Below, one piece after another: positions 12,573-23,806 of a stretch of 64,000 bases of DNA. The notes under the pieces were generated by a model. That model was not told the origin of the DNA. It ran no database searches and saw only the letters and a list, made by a program, of their open reading frames with translations. The DNA is taken from assembly GCA_963932465.1 (NCBI GenBank), contig OZ010787.1:12087284-12151283 (forward strand). The letters are read 5' to 3'. The stretch is from Maratus speciosus. Taxonomy: Eukaryota; Arthropoda; Arachnida; Araneae; Salticidae. Within the stretch, counting starts at the first letter, position 1. Each line of letters opens with the position of its first letter. The translations under genes and the position numbers were made by a program.

Positions 12573-14115
12573 CTTTTTAACATTTTCCAACATAGTTGAA
12601 AAGTGTTTATGATTTCGGTTTGTCTGTCTGTATGCCGTCTTCCATCTATCTGTCCGAGCTGTAACTCCAGTAAATATGCACGGATTGACATGTAATTGAT
12701 AAACGTTATTGAGGTTCCCCAAAGCATGTTTGTTATTCAAAATGAAGTGTGTAGCATACATACACTGTTCATTTACAGGGGCACTGAAAAGTGTTCCGTT
12801 ATATTATGGTCTATGGGGGAAAATGATTTACGGTGTATTTTAATAGTGTTATACAATCTTAAACATAATAAAATTTATATACATTATTGGGGTGCACTAG
12901 AAGATGCTTCATATAGAATATGTTATCCGTAGCACATACAGTACTTGTACAGGGGAGCTCAAAAGTATTCCTTTATATTATGGTCTATGAAAAAAAAATC
13001 GTTTGCGGAATATTTGAATGATGTTGCTCGGTTACAAACATATTGAAATTGATATGACGTTTTCATTTATAATAAGCATCTTAAGTTTAATTAAATTTTT
13101 GCACACTATGGGGTCTGTATAAATTCTAAAGGCCATATACAGGGCTACACAGAAGAATCAGTAACCATTATTGAGAATGAGCGTGAATTGTTTAAAGGTG
13201 TTTTTAAAACTTTCCAACAAAGTTCAAAAGTGTTTATTAATTCGGTTTGTCTGTCTATCTGCTTGCCTGTCCGTCGCTCTGCCATCTGTCTGTCCGTGAT
13301 CTAACTCGCGTAAATAAAGTTCTATCGCCATGAAATCTCTAGATGCTATTGGGTATCACTGTGGCATGTACGATATTGAAAATGAAGTGTGTAGCATTTG
13401 CGCTTCATTTACAGAGACACTCAAAAGAATACCGTTGCATTGCGGTCTTTGGGGAAAAATCGTTTGCGGTATATTTTAATTATATTACAGTATTTTAAAC
13501 ATGCTGAAATTTATATATATCCCCCAGATTTATAACACGGAGTTAACTGTAGAATAGAGTGTGCATAGAATTTATTTCAAGGGACTCCCATTTACAGGGA
13601 CACTAAAAAAATTTGGCTACAGAAGAAATTGAACTATTGATGCCTATGAACAGTAATTGATGGAAGCGCGTTTACAGATGTGGTACGCGTTTTTAAACTG
13701 AACTATTTGTTTTAAATATTACTTGGTGTGCCTAAATTATATAGATCATATACAGGGTTGTACACAAGTTCTCAAATATATTTCCGTTTATTCACGGAAT
13801 TTGCTGAATGAAAAATTTCAACTGTTGTATTCGTTTAGCTTAAATGACTTTTAGCATACCATATAGTATGTATAGAAACCTATAGATCATATACAGGACC
13901 GCACAAAAAGACAAAAAAGGATATTTTTCCTACTATTGATTCTAATAGCAGAAATTAGGTTATCAAATGCGTTATGCGTTTTTCAAATTGTTTATTTAGA
14001 CATTATGTTTCACCTTAATAAACTTGAAGTTTTGTTACTGTATTCTGAATGTGTTGGAAAGGTGTTAAATAATCTGTGCTGGACGCATGATTTTTTGTTC
14101 TTGTTATTCATGGCC
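12573..14115 (+). repeat. ACAGGG-periodic repeat, copies 2 and 3 head to tail
   Basis: Two copies follow each other, each starting with a TTTCCAACA.AGTT.AAAAGTGTTTAT block (12,585 and 13,214) and a GTCTGTCTGT leader. ACAGGG-type units follow at about 12,775, 12,951 and 13,139 in the first copy and 13,410, 13,592, 13,752 and 13,890 in the second. The second copy ends in the shared TGTGTTGGAAAGGTGTTAAA and CATGATTTTTTGTTCTTG block. Open frames here are short and not shared between copies. Confidence 0.7.
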
Positions 14116-14914
14116 GGTGAGTAACTTGCATCACTATTTTCGGGGAGTCTCTGACGGTTTCGTGGAGTTTTAAAAAATTTGCTGTTAATATGAAGAATAG
14201 TCAGAGAATTAAAAAAAGTCACTATCTGTGTCAGATAAACTGGACATTATGCAAATGTATGCCTCTCAAGGCTGCTCTAAAATTTAAAAAAAAGGATTTG
14301 CAAAATCAATGAATATTTCGTAATCAATATTAAGTATTGTGTTACAATCCAGATACACCATATGGCCAATGATGACCGGTCACTTGCGATTTTAGACGCT
14401 TTGTTAAATATCTTGAAAGGTACACGAGGAATTATCCTGAAACTTCAGGTATGTGAAGAGCATAGTAGACGTTATATAGTTCCGCGGAGATTTTTTTCAA
14501 AAACCCTCATAGGGAACCTTCAACAAATTAAAGAAAAACGAATATATTTTGGATAACCCTGTAAAAACTAACGTCGTAAAAGCGTTGAAACTGTAGCACA
14601 TGATTAGGAAGTTTCTTGTAATAAACTGTCTTCATTTGTATGAGGATAGCACGTATACTCGTGGAGAAATTAAAGTTTTTATAAATACAATCCCAAATTT
14701 CACCCACTGTTTTGCTTATAATTTGCAGAGTCCTTAATATAAAAAAAACGTTCTTTTCAGGGACCATGACAAATGACATTGTACACAATACTCTGCAACC
14801 AGAATTAAAAAATAATAAATATTTAAATAAGCTTAGATATCTACTGTTTTTTTTTAAATAAATTTTAATGTAGTATAATGGCGATTTAAAAATTTATGCA
14901 TTTTTTGCAAAAGT
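14116..14914. other. No clear feature
   Basis: AT-rich sequence. Parts near 14,340-14,570 (GTTACAATCCAGATACACC; GGATAACCCTGTAAAA) may be diverged relatives of the ACAGGG repeat, but the match is too weak to call. Confidence 0.35.
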
Positions 14915-15200
14915 TTTGGGCCAGGCCTAATTTTACTGACCTATGAACGGACCAGGCCACGCCGAAACAATTATTTTAATACCGTCTGGGTCAAAACTAG
15001 GACTGAAATCTTTTGTCCGTGAAGACTAGGAATGAAACCAGTCCCGGCTCTGTACAGAAAAAATAAGTTAGGCCTGGCCCGGCCAGACCCTTCAGAAAAA
15101 AAGTAAGGCCCGAACCCGGCCCGGTCCGTAAAGAATAGTCACCAGGCCCGGCCCGAAAAGAGTGGAGGGCTCGGACTTTGGGGCACGGGCCGGCCCGTGT
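14915..15200. repeat. GC-rich block of GGCCCGGCCC motifs
   Basis: A sharp GC-rich island in AT-rich DNA. GGCCTGGCCCGGCC, GGCCCGAACCCGGCCCGG, AGGCCCGGCCCG and GGGCCGGCCCG recur between about 15,060 and 15,198, with a looser CCAGGCC block near 14,930. The motif style resembles the ends of some hAT elements. No partner end or target duplication was seen. Confidence 0.5.
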
Positions 15201-15284
15201 AGTTATTGAATATTCATCATGGGAAAAAGTTCATCATAAACTATTATTTTGCCGAAAATATCCCCAAACGAACTATATACAATG

Positions 15285-16010
15285 TTCGACAATCTTACTA
15301 GAAGGGACTCTGCGTCACAGGAGAAGCGGGATCAGGTAGAAAGGCCAAAAAATCCCCAAGCCAAAGTTACAGCAGTTGAAACGGCTGTTTGATAAAAAGG
15401 ACCGAGTATAAATCCATCCGACGGCTGACAAATTCAGTGTTTCACCCTGCCACCTACATAAGACAAACTCTAAGAAGCTTAACATAAAATATCACCAGAA
15501 AAAGGTCATACCAAAACGAACAGAAAAGCAAATAGTTGCAGCGAAAATTAGCGTGGTCGCTTTTTCAGAAAATTCTCTGAACCAGCATTCATCTTGGATG
15601 ACGAGTCATATTTCACGCTCACTAGCTCCACTTTTAACGATAATGGTTGCTACTACACATCTGACGTCTGAACAACACAACATATCATCAAATTCGCTAT
15701 ACTGAAGCGAAATTCGAAGACAGGATCCTCGTTTGGATTGCGATGGGTCCGAAAGGTTTGAGTCTTCCGTCCATCCGAAAGTCTGGGTTCGCTATCAATG
15801 GGCAAAGACATTTGAGGAAGCGCATTCGCCATCTTCCCGTCCCCTATATTCGTAGCAATTACAATGGTGGAGATTACGTCTTCTGGCCAGGCTTGGGCAG
15901 CAGTCATGCAAAATCGTTCTCAGCTACTTCCGCCAGAAAAATATCGCTTTCGTACAGAAGACGGAGAACCAGATAACATCCAGAAATTAATCAATCGAAT
16001 CAAGTAATGT
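15285..16010 (+). pseudogene. Tc1/mariner-superfamily transposase, broken
   Basis: Plus-strand fragments give the order of a Tc1/mariner transposase. A helix-turn-helix-like part reads 'KFSVSPCHLHKT' at about 15,431, then 'VIPKRTEKQIVAAKI' at about 15,508. The first catalytic aspartate motif 'FILDDESYF' is at about 15,589, and the DDE-domain stretch 'RILVWIAMGPKG' at about 15,723. The 'YVFWPGLGSSHAK' block at about 15,878 sits where the family has WPDLA.SH, so the second catalytic aspartate is glycine here. There is a TGA after 'YYTSDV' and at least two frame changes. It cannot make an active enzyme. Terminal repeats were not identified. The subfamily is uncertain; it looks like the 'DDESYF/WPDLAS' group common in arthropods. 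Confidence 0.75.
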
Positions 16011-16091
16011 CTCAAAATTATGGACCTAAATTTCGTACAACGTCTAGAAAGTACCACCAAAAGTAAAATCGATAATGTCCAACGAAACGGT

Positions 16092-16352
16092 TTAACACGT
16101 TGAGTGCCACGGTGACTGACACTGAAGTGGAAAAATTTACAATGTTTTAAGTAATTTTTAAGAAAGTATAATCCTCTAATAAATAAAAGGTAAATAAATT
16201 TTAGATAAATTTTCAGTAATTACTTAAAACAGTATATCTATATTTTTAGTTTTACATCATATTTTAGATCGTCAGTCATCGGTGAATGACATGTTCTAAA
16301 CGGAAAGTTCGGTGTCAGTCACCGGCGACCGACGTGACGCTTAACGTGTTAA
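16092..16352. mobile_element. TTAA-bounded MITE (piggyBac-like)
   Basis: Left end TTAACACGTTGAGTGCCACG; right end CGTGACGCTTAACGTGTTAA, inverse with a few changes. The inner block GGTGACTGACACTG is mirrored by CGGTGTCAGTCACC. TTAA at both borders, 261 bp, noncoding. Confidence 0.75.
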
Positions 16353-16597
16353 TAGAAACCCGATAACAGTTTTAAGGAGTAATGTGGTTATTAAAGTTAC
16401 CTTACAGTGCTCATTCGTGTTGTTTGGTCTCGTACTTGCATAGCTTTCCAGTCTAGAAAAGATTGTCCGGATTTTTAGGAAACAACCCTTATTTGGTCGA
16501 TAGAATGTATGAGTTCTAACTTTTTTTCTGAACGACTGTGCAGTATGCTATCATATTTCAACACATAGAATGAAACTGACTACCATTTAGGTGCGAT

Positions 16598-17077
16598 TCA
16601 AGCTACAATATGAGCGCTCAAGTCGAAATATTGTTTCACATTGTACAAAATAAATGTATGACTGGTCTGTAAAAAAAAAAAAATTGGAAAATATATCATA
16701 TTCAGAAGCGATCCATTCTGTTTAAAAAATGCTCCAGTTTCATATTCTATATTTTTTGAAAAAGTTTTTATGTCAGAAAGAACTTTTACAATGCACAACT
16801 TTTCGTTTTTGACCACTTGACATATTCCGTTTTTTGCAATTTTGTAGTTTTGTCTTTCAAATATAGAATGTATCTTCAACTCATTCATTTGGATTGCCAT
16901 CAAATACATAGCATGGGCATAAGTACGTTCACACATTTTAAAATTCAATGGAAAATAAAATAATTGACATTCTAGAATGCCGTTTGGACGGTAATTCTTC
17001 ACATGATCGAAAGTTTTTATTAAGCATATATATATAAATAATAATAATAATAATTTTCTATAGATACTGCTATACAT
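16598..17077 (-). CDS. Hypothetical reading frame, 159 codons
   Basis: The longest single open frame in this AT-rich part outside transposons. The predicted protein starts with a hydrophobic stretch ('LLLLLFIYICLI', residues about 9-20) and otherwise shows no motif I recognise. There is no evident promoter, Kozak context or splice evidence. It overlaps one of the direct repeats at 16,575 and contains polymorphic-looking A runs. Chance is the most likely explanation; it is listed because of its length. Confidence 0.15.
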   Translation of the reverse strand: MYSSIYRKLLLLLFIYICLIKTFDHVKNYRPNGILECQLFYFPLNFKMCERTYAHAMYLMAIQMNELKIHSIFERQNYKIAKNGICQVVKNEKLCIVKVLSDIKTFSKNIEYETGAFFKQNGSLLNMIYFPIFFFLQTSHTFILYNVKQYFDLSAHIVA

Positions 17078-17261
17078 TTTAATCTGAAAAAAAATTCAAA
17101 AACTGGAAATAAGCAGTTACAAACATTATTTTTATACCGTGAACTGAAAAAAAATCCCATAATTCCCAATTAAATGGAAATTTTCGTTTTTTTTTTTTTT
17201 TTTCTGTGGCTATTTGGGGAATAAAATGTATTTCTCACCTTTATTGGTTTGTTTTTTTTTT

Positions 17262-17282
17262 GGAGGGGGGGGGGGGGGGGTG
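17262..17282 (+). repeat. G-run (~20 bp), quadruplex-capable
   Basis: An almost uninterrupted G tract after GGA and a T run. A similar run lies at 55,569-55,587, and a C-rich run at about 50,065-50,080. Confidence 0.8.
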
Positions 17283-17425
17283 GAACGGCTGCAATGTACT
17301 CTATGTACTATTTCAACGGGTATAAGGAATCTGACTACCACATTTAGATGCGATTCAAGCTACAATATGAGCGTACAAGTAGAAATATTGTTTTAGATTG
17401 TTCAAAATAAATGTATAAATGGTCT

Positions 17426-18047
17426 GCGATTGCTTTTTATTCTGTTTTTTCCCATCTTTGAAGGTATAACGGCATTTGTGGACAATTGCTTTAATTATTT
17501 TTGTTTAAACAAAATTTTCGAAAATGAGAACCTTTTTAGTCTAAAGCTACGTCAACTACTGGATTTTTTAAATAGAATTTCAAAATGTGTCTTTTGACAA
17601 TACTGTATATTAAGTATCTACCCATTTTCCAGTTATGAGCCCTAATGTCAAATATTCTACGTTTCTACGTCTAAGTATTTTCGTTTGACTATGTAAAACA
17701 AAATACTACCTCAGCATAACAATTGTAAATTACACTATTACAGGGGAAAAAATCCTTCAAAACGTAAAATAATTAATATATTCTCTTGGAAGAGTAGCGG
17801 CGTGCATTAACATTTTATGAAAGACACCTAATTCTACATTGTAAATAAAAGAAATCGGTTTTACTCCGGAGGAAATTAATCAATTTTTGAAAAGCAAGGA
17901 CCTACAGATCGATTTAGCGCCGTATTTAAGAACAATTTAAGAAGTATCACGTTTCTTGTAAAATTTGGACGCCTGCGAATGCTGGAAAGTGATTGATGAA
18001 AGTAGTTATATTGAATATGCATATATTGTATATACGCATGTACAAAC
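17426..18047. other. Probable GLDC intron, no feature seen
   Basis: Lies directly 3' (minus strand) of the GLDC exon donor site. I searched by eye for the following GLDC exon and did not find it here. Confidence 0.4.
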
Positions 18048-18212
18048 CTTATACTTAATGCCATGGCTTCAGCAGCAGCAGTACCTTCATCAAGTAATGA
18101 TGCATTCGCGATATCAAGTCCAGTTAGATCAGCCACCATTGTTTGATAATTTAGTAGACTTTCTAATCTTCCCTGTGCTATTTCTGCTTGATAGGGCGTA
18201 TACTGGGTGGTC
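18048..18212 (-). CDS. GLDC: Glycine decarboxylase (glycine cleavage system P-protein), one internal exon
   Basis: Codes for part of the pyridoxal-phosphate-dependent P-protein, which decarboxylates glycine in mitochondria and passes the aminomethyl group to the H-protein. The exon is 165 bp and fully open. Its translation contains '[19 protein letters not shown]', then '[20 protein letters not shown]', then '[10 protein letters not shown]', a strongly conserved N-terminal-half segment of the family. On the minus strand it is preceded by a pyrimidine tract and TTGCAG, and followed by AG/GTTTGT. Both introns would be phase 2, and the split first codon fits a tryptophan (TG+G) as in relatives. 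Preceding and following exons were not recognised in the window, so its introns are long or the neighbouring exons lie outside. It could be an isolated duplicated exon, but intact splice sites and frame argue for a live gene. Confidence 0.9.
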
Positions 18213-18341
18213 CTGCAAAAAGAAAAAAAAACTTTTATTTCCCAGATATAGAAGTCCAAATAATATTTTCATAGTATTCTTATTCGGGTCGAAATAATGT
18301 TGTCAAAGATAGCAAAATTTCTTCGTTAAATAATATTTTTA

Positions 18342-18495
18342 CAGAGTTCCTACACATTCAGCTGATATACCAGTATTTTTATGTAGAAAACTCGACTTCT
18401 ATAATCGCGTGATATCAAAAGGCGAGTTTTTCTCCAATAAAATACTGGTGTTTATCTGACCTAAAGTCAGGGAAATTCCCTGACCTGTAGGAACC
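18342..18495. mobile_element. hAT-like MITE
   Basis: Left end CAGAGTTCCTACACATTCAG and right end CCTGTAGGAACCCT are inverted. ACCAGTATTTT inside the left arm mirrors AAAATACTGGT inside the right. About 154 bp, within the probable GLDC intron next to the exon. The 8-bp target duplication is not clear. Confidence 0.6.
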
Positions 18496-19752
18496 CTATT
18501 TTAGATTATCTTTTATCATTAATATACAAATGATAAACATACAAATTTGAAATTCTTTTGCGAGACAGTTTGCATGTCAGATCGGATATCAGGGGTACCT
18601 ATTTAAAAAATTCAAAATTTAGACTTCTACACGTCATAAGAGGTTAGTTTATAGTATGGTAATCTGTCACTAACGTCACATTGATGATGTGCTGTCACTG
18701 GAAAGTCATAGATTAATCAAATTAGCTAATTATGAAGTTTTATAAACCCATGGCTCATGAAATGTATTTTTGCTATGTCAGATTATTTTACTATGGAGTA
18801 ATGAGGCATTTCTTTCCATTACCGAAAAAAATGCATAAATTAAAGTTCCCATATAGAGTAACATATGAAGATATGAAAAAATAAATTTTCAGAGGGCAAA
18901 TCCTTCTTTTTTTTTTTTTTTTTTTTGGTAATTTGCTCTAAACATTTAATTTATACACTAATCATTTCATGAACTATGACAATATTTTTTTTCTATGTGC
19001 TAAGAGAACAACAGGTTCAACACAAATTCTTCATTCATTTCCATTAAGTGTTCATCAAGTATAAAGAGTTTATGAAAGCAAGTGAGAAGTAATCTCTGGG
19101 TATCAAAGCCAAAAACCGTGTGGCTATTGAAAAAGAAAGAATATTACATTTAGTGCCAATTTAACACTGCAACTTAAGCCCCAATGTCTAAATACTCAAC
19201 CGAGAGTGTCAGTTTTTTCCGGCAAGACGGTAATAACTCAGAATTTTTTTTTTTTTAATTCCATTCAACCATGATGCACATTTCAATCACTGTGAACAGC
19301 AATTATATTAAGTAGTGTGAATTTTTCCCGCATTTACTGACATCTGTCGAAATACAATCAATAGCAAATTATATTTAATACACGCTGCTTCTAGGTAATT
19401 AATGCTCTCATATGGTATATTTTAGTAGCATTCAGAGTAGTTTATAAGGAATTTTCGAAAATATAGGATGACCCAAAAGTTGCTAGAAAATTTTAAAAGA
19501 AAATAACGTTTGACTATGGAAGATATTATTTTTGACTGTTTTTGGATTTTGAAACTGAATGTTTTGAGATTGTATATAGACGTTGGTTTTACGGTTCATG
19601 GTTGAACAAAAGAGTCTTTTAAAAATCAACGGTCAGTTATTGCATTTTAAAGAGCATATTTCAAAAGCTTTAATGGGAAGATTGTCTTGTATTGGTGACA
19701 ATATACAATTTATGTATATACATTTTTGGCAACAAAGTTCTTTGCACGTGCA
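18496..19752. other. No gene seen; one mariner-like end
   Basis: Probable intron. AGGATGACCCAAAAGTTGC at about 19,467 looks like a mariner-type terminus without a partner. A 22-bp poly-T lies near 18,906. Confidence 0.4.
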
Positions 19753-20534
19753 TTAACCTTTTATTTACTGACGGTACTTATAAGTACCACGCACTTTAAA
19801 CGTTCATCTCATAGTGAATATTACTAATATTCTAATGGTACTTTGCAAAAATACTCTTTTAACTCCACTTTATCAGGACACATGGCAGCAGTAGTTCTAG
19901 GTTTCTTATTTTAGCGAGGAAGGAGGCTATCTTTGAAACAGTCGATGCGTTTTGTGCCGACATTTTGTATAAATTGTCACGCTCTCTACTTATAACACAA
20001 AATAATAATAAAAAAATATATATAATAAAAAAATTGTTTTTTTAAATGCCATCAAATTTCAATTTTTACTCATTTTTCATATGTAAAATAAAACTATGTC
20101 AATTGAATATTTTTTTACTGTTAACTTGCGAGTGTCTTCTTGTTATTTATCATTTTTAAGAGTTTAAATTTTATTTGAAATACCATATGGATTTTCTGTT
20201 ATAAGAATATTTTAGGCATAGTGTAACTGACGGCACTTTAAAGTGTCATTTTAATTAATTCCCTCTAACGAATTAAATTTCTCACGGATTTCTCATGATT
20301 TGAAATACCATATGGATTTTCTGTTATAAGAATATTTTAGGCATAGTGTAACTGACGGCACTTTAAAGTGTCATTTTAATTAATTACCTCTAACGAATTA
20401 AATTTCTGACGGATTTCTCACGAATTAAATTTCTCATTTTTTATGTATATCTTTGAATTTTCATTGTCGTAATTGACAAAAAAAATTACATGAAAAAATT
20501 ACAGTAGATCATAATGCAGTAGATAAAGGGTTAA
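19753..20534. mobile_element. TTAA-bounded nonautonomous element (piggyBac-like), ~780 bp
   Basis: Left end TTAACCTTTTATTTACTG; right end CAGTAGATAAAGGGTTAA, inverse with few changes, TTAA at both borders. Just inside the left end is the small palindrome GGTACTTATAAGTACC. It holds a 125-bp tandem duplication and no transposase. Confidence 0.7.
20176..20425 (+). repeat. 125-bp tandem duplication (2 copies)
   Basis: TGAAATACCATATGGATTTT starts at 20,176 and again at 20,301, and the following ~120 bp are nearly identical. Each copy carries the palindromic GCACTTTAAAGTGtC. Lies inside the TTAA element. Confidence 0.9.
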
Positions 20535-20659
20535 CTTGCACAGGTAGACAACGTTCTTCCATAACGCTACAGAATATTGAGTGCAATAATCGAGCTTTGA
20601 TTAAAAACAATTTCTGCTGCTGGTGCTCTTTATTCAATCGTATACACCTGCTAAACAAG

Positions 20660-21470
20660 AAAGAAAAAATGATGCTTTAAGCATAGGTTATGAAACACTT
20701 ACCAACACATTCAGAATAATGTATCAAAACTGCATCTTTAATAAGTTAAAATATTATGTCTAATTCAACCATATTTAAACGCATAACACATTTGAAAACC
20801 CAATTTCAGCTGTTCCCATCTACAATCGGAAAATTATTTGAATTATTTGAGCAGCCCTGTATATGATATATAGATTTGGATCTATTAACTACATGCATGG
20901 CAAAATTTAGTTCAGTTAAGAAATACATATACCTCAGTTGAAAATTCCACTTCAGGAATTTCCGCTAATGAGGAGAATGGTACGTGAATTCTTTTGTGCA
21001 GCCCTGTATATGAGGTATAGAATTTATATACAACGAGTAACATAGAATTTATATATATCGAGCAAAAAAATAGTTAAAAGCACATATCTAATTTTAAAAC
21101 GCACTTCCAGTAATTATTACTCAAAGACAGCACTGTAACCGATATCTTTTGCGTGTACCTATAAATGAACGACAAATGCTATGAATGCCCCATTCTATCG
21201 TAATAATCGTGTAGTGAAATTCAGCTACCCTGCAAACGAATTTTCTCCATATACCCTAATGTAATGGAATTCTTTCGAGTGCCCCTGTAAATGAACTATT
21301 AATCTTACATACTTTATATACAATACCAAACATGCCTTGGTGACACTAAATAAAGTTTATCAATTGCATGAAAATCCGAGTATATTTACGGAAGTTTGAT
21401 CTTGGACAGACGGATAGACAAACCGAATGCATAAACACTTTTCAACTTTGTAGCAAAGTGTTAAAAACTC
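20660..21470 (-). repeat. ACAGGG-periodic repeat, copy 4
   Basis: Aligns along its length with the copy at 7.2-8.1 kb: ATTTGAAAACCCAATTTCAG at about 20,790, AGCAGCCCTGTATATGATAT at about 20,850, and the terminal AGACAAACCGAATGCATAAA near 21,417. No coding capacity. Confidence 0.7.
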
Positions 21471-21569
21471 TCCGTACTTTCTAAATTTTAAATCTGAAAG
21501 AAATGAAAAGAGCCTTTGAAATTTATTAACTTTTAACATCATCTTGTAAATTTTGGTTCAACCTGTATA

Positions 21570-22271
21570 GAGAATGTATCTAAATTAATGGTACAAGTTT
21601 TTCGGGGTGATTATATGCGTCAAGATAAACAATTTCTGTATAGGAAACCAGGGTAGCAATCCATTTATTCAGTCAAAAATACAGGGTATCCCACTGCAAG
21701 CCGACCCCAAATTTTTGTTCGCAACTTAAACAAGGGATGACCGCACCGGGAACTCAGCATTTGCTTTAGAGTATAAGTGCAATCCCGGGGGGAAACACAG
21801 ACCCACTGCTTATTTTAACACACTCTAAAGATATTGCAACGATGTTTTCAGTAGAACTACTTTGTTTTCTGTGAAATCTGATGACAGCACAAGTAATTCT
21901 GGAAATGTCCACTATACATGTCCAAACAACTCTCAAACTATCCATAAATCGGAATGTAACTGGCAATACATACGCTGTCAATGACCAAATCACTAGAAGC
22001 ATAGTTCGAGCACTTCCCGTGGTGTTATCACATTTCAAACATAACAAAACAAAGTTAATATAATGAAAATCTTACTAAAATAGTATTATTTTTTAAAGTT
22101 GTGAACGAAAATTCGGGTTTAGATTCCAGTGCTAGATTTAGGTGCTAGTGTGACACCCTGTTTTTTGACTAAATAAGTGGATTGCGACCCTGATTTTATA
22201 TTTCAAAAAATTTTTCATCTTGACACTTATTATCCCCCCTGAAAGTTTATTCCATTATTTTAGGGACACTG
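21570..22271. mobile_element. Mariner-like inverted-repeat element (~700 bp)
   Basis: Left arm 21,570-21,690 and right arm about 22,147-22,271 are inverted copies over more than 100 bp. GGGTAGCAATCCATTTATTC pairs with AAATAAGTGGATTGCGACCC, and CAAAAATACAGGGT with ACCCTGTTTTTTG. The right end reads CCCTAAAATAATGG in reverse and finishes CACTG followed by TA. Its middle (about 21,742-21,800) shares GGGAACTCAGC...AGTGCAATCCCG with 56.93 kb. No transposase. Confidence 0.6.
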
Positions 22272-23406
22272 TATTTACCATGCTGTCACTAGCTTACAAG
22301 TTATAATACGGTTGTCATGACTTATCAATCCATGACTATTTTACTTTGTATAACTCAATAAATTAATTTACTGAATCATGGTATGACAGATTACAGGAAT
22401 TAAACATACTATCTTCGTGAAGAATGAAATTTTACCAAAGGGAAGGTTATCAAGGAATATGTGCTTACTTTGTTTTAATTTTTTATTCCCTCAAGTTGTT
22501 ATTATGTATATTTCTCTTTTACTAGACAGCTGATGCTATGTACAAGAAATATCAAAATACCAATAAGTGTAAAGAATTTATGAATTGAAATTTTACATGA
22601 GCTTTTTTCATTCATCTGTATAAATATGAAAAAAGAATAACAATACTATGTATTTTTTCTTCTTCTTTTATACGTCATGTAGATACTCAACTTGCGAGAA
22701 TATAGTTTCACGATAACAAAAGATATACAAGATAAAGTACGAAAAGAAGAAAGATAACTACTTACTACATATTTCACACAAATCTGAAGAAGAATGATAA
22801 CAAATCATAAAAATTTTTTGCACAATCCTTTTCATTTCCACGTTATCAGTTTGTTACGTTTTCGTTGTAACCTTGCATGCTTATCAGTTAAATGACTCAC
22901 AAAATCTTATGTGGAATTTAACAATTTTTATATAAACTTAAAATAAGGTCAAAAGGTAAGGAAACAGATTCTGGAGGTTAACGAACTCCCAAAATAACTC
23001 ATAAATCAAACTGATACTTTAACTAAATTGAAATTTCCCCTCTCTACTGAAAACTATACAACGAGAAAACTATTATTAACATTACATAAGCACGGACTCT
23101 GCAAGTTCAAGAAACAACTTTTATTCTAGAACCTAACAATACTTCTTACTACTCTTCCAAATACGCTTGTAGCTAATTCACTTCAACCCAGAAGGAGGTG
23201 ACTGCTAACACCGATAAATTAAAATTTTTCTCAACCTTAAATACCTGTTTAAACAACCAGGCCAATCTGCATTTTCATAAATCGTTTTCTTCAAAAACCC
23301 ATTTTTTCAGACCCAATCAGCATCAAAATTCGTGTATCTTGATAGAACAGAGTTCCATTTACGCACATGGAATTAGACAGTATATATGCACAAGAATGTT
23401 TTTATT
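22272..23406. other. No feature seen
   Basis: AT-rich, no recognisable exon or repeat; probably GLDC intron or flank. Confidence 0.4.
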
Positions 23407-23806
23407 GTCCAAGAGCAGACAGCACAAAAACCTATGTTATCAAGCACAAGAAAAACCTTTATTTTATGGAAGAGTAGAAGTAGGGTAATCTAATGATCCA
23501 TGTCTGCCGGAAGTGAAGTGGTGCATAAGCCAAAAATTAATACCACTAGTGGTTCACTCGTAGCTTTATCATTGTGTTTGTCCTACAAACAAAGATATGA
23601 AAACATGGAAGACTGGGAACAGGAAAACACAATGATAAACCTACGAGTCAACCACTGGTGGTATAAATTTTTGGCTTATGCACCACTTCACTTCCGGCAG
23701 ACATGGATCATTAGATCACCCTACTTCTACTCTTCCATAAAATAAAGGCTTTTTTCTTGTGCTTGATAACATAGGTTTTTGTGCTGCCAGCTCTTGGACT
23801 ATTAGA
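23407..23806. mobile_element. Foldback MITE with near-identical arms (~185 bp each)
   Basis: The arms 23,409-23,595 and about 23,615-23,803 are inverse copies differing at only a handful of positions (for example GGTAATCTAATGATCC against GGTGATCTAATGATCC). The loop is about 20-30 bp. The outermost sequence reads TCCAAGAGC on the left and GCTCTTGGA on the right. The open frames at 23,198-23,488 and 23,500-23,745 are a consequence of this palindrome, not genes. Confidence 0.8.

Larger units (their letters stand above)
16575..17425. repeat. Direct repeat pair ~750 bp apart
   Basis: About 90 bp at 16,575-16,668 (GCGATTCAAGCTACAATATG ... AAATAAATGTAT ... GGTCTG) recurs in the same orientation at 17,335-17,425 with scattered changes. 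The pair could be a tandem duplication of a ~750-bp unit or the ends of an inserted element. Confidence 0.6.

Noticed and set aside
15653..15907. Minus-strand 84-codon frame
   Set aside because: Antisense of the mariner transposase relic.
17965..18297. Plus-strand 110-codon frame
   Set aside because: Antisense shadow of the GLDC exon.
23198..23745. Two open frames of 96 and 81 codons
   Set aside because: Both fall across the foldback at 23.4-23.8 kb and resemble no protein.
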